DNA of 64,000 bases. Origin: Acrocarpospora corrugata (GTDB taxonomy: Bacteria; Actinomycetota; Actinomycetes; Streptosporangiales; Streptosporangiaceae). Of the stretch, positions 1 to 6,932 are shown piece by piece. How positions within the stretch are numbered: position 1 is the stretch's first letter; each line of letters opens with the position of its first letter. The DNA lies in assembly GCF_009687845.1 (NCBI RefSeq), contig NZ_BLAD01000052.1, positions 64,792 through 128,791 of the forward strand, written 5' to 3'. The notes under the pieces are model-generated. The model was not told the DNA's origin, made no database searches, and saw only the letters and a list, made by a program, of their open reading frames with translations. A program made the position numbers and the translations under genes.

Positions 1-370
1 CGCCCACCCTCTTGTTCAACCTCGGGCTCCGCCCGACCCCGTCGTAGCGGTGGCTGCCGCATTCGGGAAACCGAGCTTGCCCTGGTTGCAGCGCCCGTCG
101 CCTGACCTCGGACTCCGCCCACCGCCATCGTCACGACGGCTGTCACATTCGAGCTTGTTCGACCTCAGGCTCCGCCACCGCCGCCATTACGGTGACTGCC
201 TCATTCGGAGATCCGGGTTTGCCGTGGTTACAGCGCGTTGCCTGACCTCCGACTCCGCCCCCGTCGTTGCGGTGGCTGTCGCATTCGGGCTTTGACCTCT
301 GCTCTGCCCACCCCCGTGGTTGCGGTGACTGCCGCATGCGGGAGTGCTTGCCACGCTTGCAGCGCGCCCC
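1..370. repeat. Decayed composite tandem repeat, about 140-bp period
   Basis: A motif close to cctcgggctccgcc recurs at 20, 106, 163, 246 and 296. The gaps alternate 86, 57, 83 and 50 bp, so a long and a short subunit together form a unit of about 133-143 bp. The long subunits share a second block (ttgcc-tggttgcagcgc) near 77-93, 219-235 and 346-366. The first 19 bases resemble the end of a short subunit, so the array probably continues left of the window. Unit lengths are not multiples of three and I see no convincing gene here on either strand. Confidence 0.7.
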
Positions 371-452
371 GGCCTCGGAGCGAGCCCGTGAAGACCTCGC
401 CTCAGGGAAACGCGCCGGTAGCGGGATGTCGCCGGGAACAAGGGGTCGGGCC

Positions 453-468
453 ATGTGGTTAACTACAT
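453..468. promoter_or_regulatory. 16-bp near-perfect palindrome
   Basis: The sequence atgtggttaactacat is a palindrome with one mismatched pair. It lies between the decayed repeat and a strong terminator, in a stretch (371-751) where I find no gene. It could be an operator or part of an untranslated transcript. Function unknown. Confidence 0.3.
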
Positions 469-586
469 ATGCCGGTGTGGATGTGTCCCCCGGGCCGCAT
501 TTACCGCCTTCACGGAATACCGTTCGGCTGGAGCCGTGTTGTGCATCTCGCCGAGGAGGCGACCACCACACCGGCCTTGCTCTTCC

Positions 587-616
587 AGAACGCCCCTGCG
601 GGGGCGTTCTTCTTTT
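587..616 (+). terminator. Intrinsic terminator, + strand
   Basis: A perfect 10-bp stem (agaacgcccc / ggggcgttct) with a tgcg loop is followed by tctttt. The T-tract follows only on the + strand, so it ends rightward transcripts. No protein gene lies directly upstream in the window, so it may end a short RNA from 371-586 or a transcript entering from the left. It also insulates the acyltransferase gene that follows. Confidence 0.75.
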
Positions 617-751
617 GTGCCGGGGCTGGGCGGAGTGGGAGCGATCTTTGCCATGGCGTCATGGCGTCGTGCTGCCGGGAGCCGCTCGCCTCGGTGATGA
701 TGTACGCCCGGGGAACTACGCTTGACCTGGTCGCCTAGCGGAGGAGTGTCT

Positions 752-1414
752 GTGTTCTACCGTGTCGCCAAGTTTCTCAGCGTTCCCGCGGTGCATCTGG
801 TGTGGCGGCCGAAGGTTGAGGGACGTGGCAATGTTCCCGAGCAGGGGCCGGCGATTCTGGCGTCCAACCACCTTTCCATTCTCGACTCCTTCTTCCTGCC
901 GGCGCTGCTGCCGCGGCGGGTGACCTTCGTGGCCAAGAACGAGTACTTCACGTCGGGGAACCCGATCACTCGCATGATCATGCAGGGGAATCTGGCCATC
1001 GACCGGGACAGTGCGGGCGCGGCGCAGGAGATGCTCGATCTGGCGGCGGGCGTCCTGAAGGGCGGGGAACTCTTCGGCATTTATCCGGAGGGCACGCGGT
1101 CGCCGGACGGGCGGCTGTACAAGGGCAGGATCGGCGTGGCGTGGCTGGCGCTGACGACGGGGGCGCCGGTGCTGCCGGTGGCGATGCTGGGCACCGAGCG
1201 GGTGTTGCCGCCGGGCGCGTCCGTGCCGCGGGTGCACCGCATCGGGGTGCGCATCGGGGAGCCCATGACCTTCACCGGCGATCCCGGCCGGGCCCGCGAC
1301 CGGCGGCTGGTCACCGACGAAGTCATGGCGGCCATCCAGCGGCTCTCCGGCCAGGAGTACGTGTCCTCGTATGCGAAACGCCCCACGCCGGATGCCTCGA
1401 CGCCCGACGCCTAG
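752..1414 (+). CDS. plsC: 1-acyl-sn-glycerol-3-phosphate acyltransferase (PlsC family)
   Basis: Membrane-associated acyltransferase expected to transfer an acyl chain to lysophosphatidate in phospholipid synthesis. The HX4D catalytic motif (NHLSILDS) is near residue 38 and the acceptor-binding EGTRS motif is near residue 112, followed by the family's hydrophobic stretch with VLPVAMLGTE. At about 220 residues it is a typical single-domain PlsC. I chose GTG at 752 because GGAGGA lies at 740-745 with 6-bp spacing; TTG 722 and GTG 746 are in frame but less well placed. The last dozen residues are disordered (repeated Asp-Ala-Pro). It stands alone, with a terminator upstream and a repeat array downstream. 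The exact lipid substrate cannot be read from sequence; some PlsC paralogues acylate other lipids. Confidence 0.88.
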   Translation: MFYRVAKFLSVPAVHLVWRPKVEGRGNVPEQGPAILASNHLSILDSFFLPALLPRRVTFVAKNEYFTSGNPITRMIMQGNLAIDRDSAGAAQEMLDLAAGVLKGGELFGIYPEGTRSPDGRLYKGRIGVAWLALTTGAPVLPVAMLGTERVLPPGASVPRVHRIGVRIGEPMTFTGDPGRARDRRLVTDEVMAAIQRLSGQEYVSSYAKRPTPDASTPDA

Positions 1415-1466
1415 CCCGCACGCCCAACCCAACCGGCGCCCAGGTTCAGTAGCAGTAGGTGAAGAC

Positions 1467-1785
1467 GCACGCCACCCCAGTGGCCAGGCCATCGTGTAGA
1501 TGCACGCCACCACGATGGCCGGGACATCGCAAAGACGCACGCCACCACGATGGCCAACCCGTTTTCCGGCCGATGGTGGCGGAGGCGGTTCGGGGGGACA
1601 TCGCGAAGATGCACGCCACCACAATGGCCGGGACATGGCGAAGACACACACCACCCCAGTGGCCGGGACATCGCGAAGACGCACGCCACCCCAGTGGGCA
1701 GGGCGTCGTGAAGACGCACGCCACCCCAGTGGGCAGGGCATGGCGAAACCGCACGCCACCACAGTGTCCAGGCCGTCGTGAAACG
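1467..1785. repeat. 35-bp tandem repeat array, eight units, one interruption
   Basis: Units beginning gcacgccacc start at 1467, 1502, 1537, 1611, 1646, 1681, 1716 and 1751. Every step is exactly 35 bp except 1537-1611, which is 74 bp and holds one unit with a replaced, G-rich head (about 1560-1595). Copies differ at a few positions (cccagtgg, cacgatgg, cacaatgg). Because 35 is not a multiple of three, the reading frame rotates with each unit and coding is unlikely. There are no unique spacers, so it is not CRISPR. It fills most of the 445-bp gap (1415-1859) between plsC and the penicillin-binding protein gene. Confidence 0.85.
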
Positions 1786-1859
1786 CCTGCCTGGACAAAA
1801 CCTGAAAGGTCACGAAACGGGCGCGCTAAGATCTCAGGCGAGCGTAAAGGGGGCATAGG

Positions 1860-3470
1860 GTGCGTGGACGGACGATAGCGATCACAACTGTGGCGGTCGT
1901 GCTGGTCGCCGGGGCTGCCGGCGGCGGCGCTTACTACTTGCTGCACACCCGCGGAACCCCCCAGGAGACCGCGCAGCGCTTCACCGCTGCCTGGGCCAAA
2001 GGCGACATGACGGCCATGAAGGCCGAACTCGCCACCCCCGCGACCGGCGAGTTCGACTCCGCCTACGCCGAGCTGACCAAGAACCTGAACGCCACCGCCG
2101 TCAGCGTCAAACTCGGCCCGATCACCGAGACCGGCGACGACAAAGCGACCGCCGCCTACACGGCCACGGCCGCACTCAAGAACATCGGCGACTGGACCTA
2201 CACCGGCACCCTCGGCCTCACCGTCGCCGACCGGCACTGGAAGGTCGACTGGGCGCCCGCCGCCGTGCATCCCGCGCTCAACGGCACCAACCACCTCAAG
2301 CTCAAGACCACCTGGCCGGCCAGGGCCGCCGTCACCGACGCCGGCGGATCCCGCATCGACGGCGCCGACGTCGGCGGATCCGTCCAGCAGCTCGTCGGTT
2401 TCCTGGACAAGGCCACCGACAAGGACGTCAAGAAGCTCGGCCCGGCCTACCGCACCGGGCAGGCGGTCGGCCGCGGCGGGCTCCAGGAGACCTTCCAGAA
2501 ACGGCTCGCCGGAACCCCCACCACCGAGGTGGTGGCCGGGGACGACAGCCTCGCCACCATCGAGGGCACCGAGGGCAAACCGCTGGCCACCACCCTTGAC
2601 CTGCGCGTCCAGCAGGCGGCCGCGAACGCCGTACGCGACCTGGAGAAACCCACCTCGCTGGTGGCCGTCCGCCCGTCCAGCGGGGAGATCCTCGCCGTGG
2701 TCAACAACCAGGGCGGTTTCAACCGCGCTCTGGACGGCCGGTACGCCCCCGGCTCCACCTTCAAGACCGTCACCGCTGCGGGGCTGCTGGCCGCCGGGGT
2801 GAGCCCCAGCGAGCAGGTGAGCTGCCCCAAGGACGCCAACGTCGGCGGCCTCAAGATCCGCAACAGCGACCACGCCGCCTACGGCAACATCAGCTTCCTC
2901 GACTCCTACGCCCATTCCTGCAACACCACGTTCGCCCCCCTCACCCAGCAGCATCTCAGCGCCAAGGCCCTGTACGACACCGCCACCGCCCTCGGCTTCA
3001 ACCAGCCGCTGAACATCGGCGTCCCCGCCACCAAGGCGAGCATGCCCCGCGCCACCAGCGACGCCGAGCTCGCGGCCGAGTCCTTCGGCCAGGCCAAGAT
3101 CATCGCGAGCCCGCTGGTGATGGCCTCGGTGGCCGCCGCGATCGCCGACGGCTCCTGGCGCCCGCCCACCCTGGTCCCCAACCTCAAGCAGAAGGCCACC
3201 AAGCAGGCCCTCCCTGACGGCGTCGCCGAGCAGCTGCGCACCATGATGCGCGCCGTGGTCACCAAGGGCACCGCCATGGCCGCGGGCCTCCCCGCCGACA
3301 CCTACGGCAAGACCGGCACCGCCGAATTCGGCGCGGGACCGGTGCTCGAATCCCACGCCTGGTTCCACGGCTTCCGCGGCGACCTCGCCTTCGCGGTCGT
3401 GGTCGAGGGCGGCGGAGGCGGCGGCAAGATCGCAGCTCCGGTGGCGGCCAGCTTCCTCCACGGCCTCTGA
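1860..3470 (+). CDS. Penicillin-binding protein, MecA-N/NTF2-like plus transpeptidase
   Basis: Membrane-anchored D,D-transpeptidase-type protein acting outside the cell on peptidoglycan. Residues 5-28 form an uncleaved signal anchor. About 35-145 match the NTF2-like MecA_N domain (TPQETAQRFTAAWAKGD). A short linker domain follows, then the penicillin-binding fold from about 245. The three active-site motifs are intact: STFK with Ser299, SCN at 353-355, and KTGTAEF from Lys484. A C-terminal Gly-rich loop (EGGGGGGK) is low-complexity. GTG 1860 has an aaaggggg ribosome site. At 536 residues it is a small class B enzyme like those near PbpA/MecA. Whether it acts in septation, in elongation or as a low-affinity PBP cannot be told; no div or fts gene lies nearby. 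Confidence 0.9.
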   Translation: MRGRTIAITTVAVVLVAGAAGGGAYYLLHTRGTPQETAQRFTAAWAKGDMTAMKAELATPATGEFDSAYAELTKNLNATAVSVKLGPITETGDDKATAAYTATAALKNIGDWTYTGTLGLTVADRHWKVDWAPAAVHPALNGTNHLKLKTTWPARAAVTDAGGSRIDGADVGGSVQQLVGFLDKATDKDVKKLGPAYRTGQAVGRGGLQETFQKRLAGTPTTEVVAGDDSLATIEGTEGKPLATTLDLRVQQAAANAVRDLEKPTSLVAVRPSSGEILAVVNNQGGFNRALDGRYAPGSTFKTVTAAGLLAAGVSPSEQVSCPKDANVGGLKIRNSDHAAYGNISFLDSYAHSCNTTFAPLTQQHLSAKALYDTATALGFNQPLNIGVPATKASMPRATSDAELAAESFGQAKIIASPLVMASVAAAIADGSWRPPTLVPNLKQKATKQALPDGVAEQLRTMMRAVVTKGTAMAAGLPADTYGKTGTAEFGAGPVLESHAWFHGFRGDLAFAVVVEGGGGGGKIAAPVAASFLHGL

Positions 3471-3496
3471 CGTACACACCGACAACCATCACCGTC

Positions 3497-3525
3497 TTGA
3501 CAAGAAGATTTGTCGGTGGCATCGT
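3497..3525 (+). promoter_or_regulatory. Promoter with overlapping inverted repeat before ArsR-like gene
   Basis: TTGACA at 3497-3502 and a weak -10 (catcgt, 3520-3525) are 17 bp apart. Seven bases later comes the ATG at 3533, so the mRNA may be leaderless. GACAA-gaagat-TTGTC (3499-3514) overlaps the -35 box, which fits repression by the protein encoded just downstream. Autoregulation is an inference. Confidence 0.5.
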
Positions 3526-3532
3526 CTGAAGC

Positions 3533-4129
3533 ATGTTCGATGTTGCAGTGATCGAAGACGCGGCTGCGGCCGAAGTGTCGCTGGATCCGGTGCGTGCGCG
3601 GCTGCTCGCTGAGCTCTCGGTTCCCGGGTCGGCCACCATGCTGGCCGCCAAGGTCGGGTTGCCCCGCCAGAAGGTCAACTACCATCTCAAGACCCTGGAA
3701 GCCCACGGCCTGGTCGAGCTCGTCGAAGAGCGCCGTAAGGGCAACGTCACCGAACGCATCATGCGGGCCACCGCCGCCAGCTACGTGATCTCCCCCGCCG
3801 CGCTCTCGGCCGTCCAGCCCGACCCCAGCCGAGCCCCGGATCGGCTCTCGGCGCGCTGGCTGCTCGCCGTCGCCGCTCAGCTCGTCCGCGACGTCGGCGC
3901 CCTCATCACCGGTGCCACCCAGGCGCAGAAGCGCCTCGCCACCTTCGCCATCGACGGCACCGTCCGGTTCGCCTCGGCCGCCGACCGAGCGGCCTTCGCG
4001 GAGGAGCTCACCGCCGCCGTCACCACTCTCGTCTCGCGCTACCACGACGAGAACACCACGGCCGGCCGGGACCACCGCATCGTCGTCGCCCTGCACCCCA
4101 GCGTTACCCGCGAGGACCCGGCCGGATAG
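3533..4129 (+). CDS. ArsR-like winged-helix transcriptional regulator
   Basis: Predicted cytoplasmic DNA-binding regulator. Residues 15-85 form a winged helix: DPVRARLLAELSVPGS leads into the helix-turn-helix AAKVGLPRQKVNYHLKTLEAHGL, then a wing (ERRKGNVTERIMRA). The remaining hundred residues are helical (AQLVRDVGALITGATQAQKR) and resemble the effector or dimer part of HTH_20-type proteins. I see no CxC metal site typical of ArsR/SmtB sensors. Start ATG 3533 lies seven bases after a candidate -10. It is followed within 110 bp by the DUF1707/MmpS-like gene on the same strand, which might be a target. Ligand unknown. Confidence 0.8.
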   Translation: MFDVAVIEDAAAAEVSLDPVRARLLAELSVPGSATMLAAKVGLPRQKVNYHLKTLEAHGLVELVEERRKGNVTERIMRATAASYVISPAALSAVQPDPSRAPDRLSARWLLAVAAQLVRDVGALITGATQAQKRLATFAIDGTVRFASAADRAAFAEELTAAVTTLVSRYHDENTTAGRDHRIVVALHPSVTREDPAG

Positions 4130-4238
4130 TGGCCCGGGAATTATCCAGGCGCGATTTCTTCACATTTCATGCGCAGACGAGGATGCCGTACCTGAAGTAA
4201 CTTGGAGGCGGTCCGAGTACTCGACGGGGAGGGCGAGG

Positions 4239-5164
4239 ATGCGCCACATACGGGTTTCCACCGCCGACCGGGATCGCGCCTGCGACATTCTGCGGGAACA
4301 CTTCGCGGTGGGCGACTGCAGAAAGACGAGTTACTCACCAGAATCGCGGCGGCGCAGGGAGCTGTCACCGTAGGCGACCTGAGCGAAATCTTCGCGGATT
4401 TACCCACGATCCCAGGTATGACTCTTCATCACACCACATATGCGCCCTCAATGCCCTACCCGCCGCAGCCTCAGTGGCCCGCCGCGCCCCACGCGCCCCA
4501 CGCACCGCAACCCCAGCGGTCCGCAGCGGCCCACACGCACTACCCGCCCATGCCGCCCTACTCGACGAACTACGTCAACCCCTGGACGCCCGCCTCCGGC
4601 ATCCCCGACCCGGGCTCCAGGTACGACAAAGCCGCGCGATTCCTCTTCGGGCTCGGCTTCCTCACCTTCGGCAGCACCTGGATCGTCGCCATCGTCCTGT
4701 CTCTGAAAGCCCAGCGGCTCCGTACCGACCCCGACACCACGCCTCCGGAGCGGCGCAAGGTCGCCGTCATCGTCGCCGCCACCACGGCCGCTGGCCTGCT
4801 CCTGCTCGGCTCCGGGCTGAGCACGCTCGTCGACGACGACATTCCGGCCGGTGCCCAGGACGGCGTCGCGGTCGAAATCGAGATCACCAGCAACGGAGCC
4901 CCCGGCCTGGCGTACGACATGATGATCGACGTCGGTGGTCAGAAGAGTTCCGGCGACGGAGTCCCGTTGCCGCACCGGAAGGTCTTCCACACCAACTCTC
5001 TCTGGGGACTGAGCGTGACCGCCAGCGCGGTGGACGACGAGGACAGCGGAGAAGCCGAAACGCAGACCCTCACCTGCGTCATCAAAGTCGGCGGCGAGAT
5101 CCTCGCCCGCAACACCTCGACGGGGGACGGCGGCCAGGTCTGCACGGCCTCCTACAGCGAATAG
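4239..5164 (+). CDS. DUF1707 + MmpS-like membrane protein with apparent -1 frameshift
   Basis: The DUF1707 domain is split between two frames. From ATG 4239 (behind a gggagggcgagg ribosome site) one frame gives MRHIRVSTADRDRACDILRE then HFAVG. From about 4310 the -1 frame continues GRLQKDELLTRIAAAQ and ends the domain at FADLP. Joining them at the G-run 4308-4312 restores a textbook DUF1707. After it come a His/Pro/Gln-rich linker (4420-4600), two hydrophobic segments (FLFGLGFLTFGSTWIVAIVL and VAVIVAATTAAGLLLLGSGL), and an extracellular beta domain resembling MmpS transport-accessory proteins, with two cysteines (LTCVIKVGGE, GGQVCTAS). The heptamer is not a classic slippery site, so the gene is either broken or carries a one-base sequencing error. 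The second half alone could start at ATG 4418. Confidence 0.6.
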
Positions 5165-5167
5165 CCG

Positions 5168-5440
5168 CTAGAAGACCAGTGCCGCCGCCGCGTCATGCCG
5201 GAACGCCATGATCAGCAACGTGGCGATCAGCGTCGCGATCAGCAACCAGCTCACCGCGATCACCACCGTCGAACGCCGCGGGCGCCTGCGCCTTCGGCGA
5301 TCGCCCCGTCGCCGGCCGTGTTCCCCGCGCTCCACGCGCTCATTGAACGACTCAAGGCGGGCGGCGAGCCGCGGATCCTCATCGCTGAGGTGCCGCTCGA
5401 TCATCGCCAGCATCCGCTCCTCGTCCTGCGACCAGGCCAT
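5168..5440 (-). CDS. DUF3040 small membrane protein
   Basis: A 90-residue actinobacterial protein of unknown function. The N-terminus has the DUF3040 signature: SQDEERMLAMIERHLSDEDP followed by RLAARLESF. A strongly basic linker ([16 protein letters not shown]) then leads into one or two transmembrane helices (TVVIAVSWLLIATLIATLLIMAF). The layout suggests a cytoplasmic helical head tethered to the membrane. ATG 5440 has GGAGG six bases upstream. It converges on the MmpS-like gene with only 3 bp between their stop codons. The family commonly has a basic stretch before its membrane helices; no biochemical role is known to me. Confidence 0.8.
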   Translation of the reverse strand: MAWSQDEERMLAMIERHLSDEDPRLAARLESFNERVERGEHGRRRGDRRRRRRPRRSTVVIAVSWLLIATLIATLLIMAFRHDAAAALVF

Positions 5441-5532
5441 GGCGCACCTCCCCGGGATGCAAGGTGTGTGCCGACGTTCTGCCCAACCATGAAGATCGTT
5501 AGCCGTTTGCAGGGCGGGTATTTACCGGCCGT

Positions 5533-5548
5533 TTGCCGCCAGCGGCAA
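5533..5548. promoter_or_regulatory. Perfect dyad TTGCCGC-ca-GCGGCAA
   Basis: Two 7-bp arms with a 2-bp centre lie in the 269-bp gap between the divergent DUF3040 and glycosyltransferase genes. It is a possible operator; no regulator can be named. Confidence 0.35.
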
Positions 5549-5626
5549 CTCCCCGCGAACCACCGATCAAGCCGTGAACAGCCAACACTCCCCACCAACC
5601 CGATAAATCCGCTGATCAGTGACCAG

Positions 5627-5642
5627 TGTGACCCACATCACA
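5627..5642. promoter_or_regulatory. CRP/FNR-family binding site, perfect TGTGA-N6-TCACA
   Basis: TGTGA (5627-5631) and TCACA (5638-5642) are separated by six bases, matching the E. coli CRP consensus, which actinobacterial Crp proteins also recognise. It lies 68 bp upstream of the glycosyltransferase start. At that distance it could act as an activator site or block the promoter, depending on the transcription start. A regulator of this family must be encoded elsewhere. Confidence 0.6.
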
Positions 5643-5709
5643 TCAACAAGATGCCGGACTGGAACGTCCTAGGGAAGGTACGGGGACATAACACCACTAG
5701 GGGAATCAA

Positions 5710-6927
5710 TTGCCGATCTCGGGGGCATTACGTCGCGCTGCCATCAGGGCGCTCGAAAAACGGGACCAGCGGCGCGCCAGAAAAGCACCACCACGGGACA
5801 CCCGCGAGATCCGCATCCTGCTCCTGCACGCCAACGGCATGGGCGGCACCATCCGTACCGTATTCAACCTCGCCGGGCACCTCGCCGAAAACCACGACGT
5901 GGAAATCGTCAGCCTTGTCCGCGAAAGCCCGGAACCATTCTTCGACGTCCCGCCCGGCGTCCGCATCCGCTATCTCGACGACCGCGTCGACGGCAGAAAA
6001 GGCCTGCTCAACCGATTCCGCAGCCGCCTCACCCCACCCGACGAAACCGCCGCCCACTGGTTCACCCTCAAAACCGACCTCGCCCTCCTCCGCTACATCC
6101 GCGCCCGCCGCCGCGGCGTCCTGATCGGCACCCGCCCCGCCCTCAACCTGCTCATCGCCAGAACCGCGGGACCCGAGATCATCACCATCGGCCAGGAGCA
6201 CGCCAACCTCGCCGCCCACCAGCCGGAAACCCGCAAACAGATCATCCGCCGGTACGGCAGGCTCACCGCCCTGGTCACCCTCACCCAGGCCGACCTGCAC
6301 GCCTACCGCAAAGCCGTCAGACGCCCGCCCGCCCACCTCACCCAGATCCCCAACGCCGTCACCCGCCTCAACGGCCCGCTCGCCCACCGGACCGTCCCCG
6401 TCGCCGTCGCCATCGGCCGCCTGAACCACGCCAAGGGCCACGACCTCCTCATCCGCGCCTGGGCCCACGTCCACCGCCGGCACCCCGACTGGACCCTGCG
6501 CATCTACGGCCGCGGCCCCCGCCACGACAAACTCCAGGAATCCATCGACAAACGCGGCCTCACCGGCCATGTTCTCCTGATGGGCCCGGCCGACGACGTC
6601 GGCGCCGCCCTCGCCGAAGCCGCCGTCAGCATCCTCAGCAGCCGCCGTGAGGGCATGCCCATGACCATCCTCGAAGCCATGAGCAAAGCCGTCCCCGTCA
6701 TCGCCTACGACTGCCCCACCGGCCCCGCCGAGATCATCACCCACGGCCACGACGGCCTCCTCGTCCCGCCCGAGAAGATCCACGCCCTCGCCGAGGCCAT
6801 CACCACCCTCATCACCGACCCCGACCTCCGTACCAAACTCGCCACCCAGGCCCGGATCACCGCGGCCCAGTACGACATGACCGCCATCGGCCCCCGCTGG
6901 GACAAACTGCTCCGAACTCTCACCTGA
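5710..6927 (+). CDS. Glycosyltransferase family 4 (GT-B fold)
   Basis: Predicted retaining sugar transferase using a nucleotide-sugar donor. The first 30 residues are basic. The N-terminal Rossmann half begins at IRILLLHANGMGGTIRTVF, where the glycine-rich loop binds the acceptor side. The C-terminal half carries the GT4 hallmark GRLNHAKGHDLLIRAW (near residue 237) and the EX7E motif (EGMPMTILE) that contacts the donor, then PVIAYDCPTGPAEII. At 405 residues it is full length. It resembles poly(glycerol-phosphate) glucosyltransferases and capsule enzymes, but the substrate is unknown. TTG 5710 is supported by AGGGG six bases upstream; no better start exists before the conserved core. It is monocistronic, with a CRP-type site upstream, so it may respond to cAMP or a related signal. 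Confidence 0.85.
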   Translation: MPISGALRRAAIRALEKRDQRRARKAPPRDTREIRILLLHANGMGGTIRTVFNLAGHLAENHDVEIVSLVRESPEPFFDVPPGVRIRYLDDRVDGRKGLLNRFRSRLTPPDETAAHWFTLKTDLALLRYIRARRRGVLIGTRPALNLLIARTAGPEIITIGQEHANLAAHQPETRKQIIRRYGRLTALVTLTQADLHAYRKAVRRPPAHLTQIPNAVTRLNGPLAHRTVPVAVAIGRLNHAKGHDLLIRAWAHVHRRHPDWTLRIYGRGPRHDKLQESIDKRGLTGHVLLMGPADDVGAALAEAAVSILSSRREGMPMTILEAMSKAVPVIAYDCPTGPAEIITHGHDGLLVPPEKIHALAEAITTLITDPDLRTKLATQARITAAQYDMTAIGPRWDKLLRTLT

Positions 6928-6932
6928 ACCCG

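Noticed and set aside
143-571. Protein of 142 residues on the minus strand in the left-edge repeats
   Set aside because: It crosses repeat units whose lengths are not multiples of three, has no ribosome site, and no domain is recognisable.
1467-1785. CRISPR array
   Set aside because: Units abut each other with no unique spacers, copies are not identical, and no cas gene is in the window.
1446-3485. Open frame of 679 codons on the minus strand
   Set aside because: It lies antisense to a well-supported penicillin-binding protein and across the 35-bp repeats; its composition (Gly/Val-rich without motifs) is what GC-rich antisense frames give.
4308-4313. Programmed -1 frameshift in the DUF1707 gene
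   Set aside because: The sequence gtgggc does not form an X-XXY-YYZ slippery heptamer and no stable downstream structure stands out; a one-base loss is simpler.
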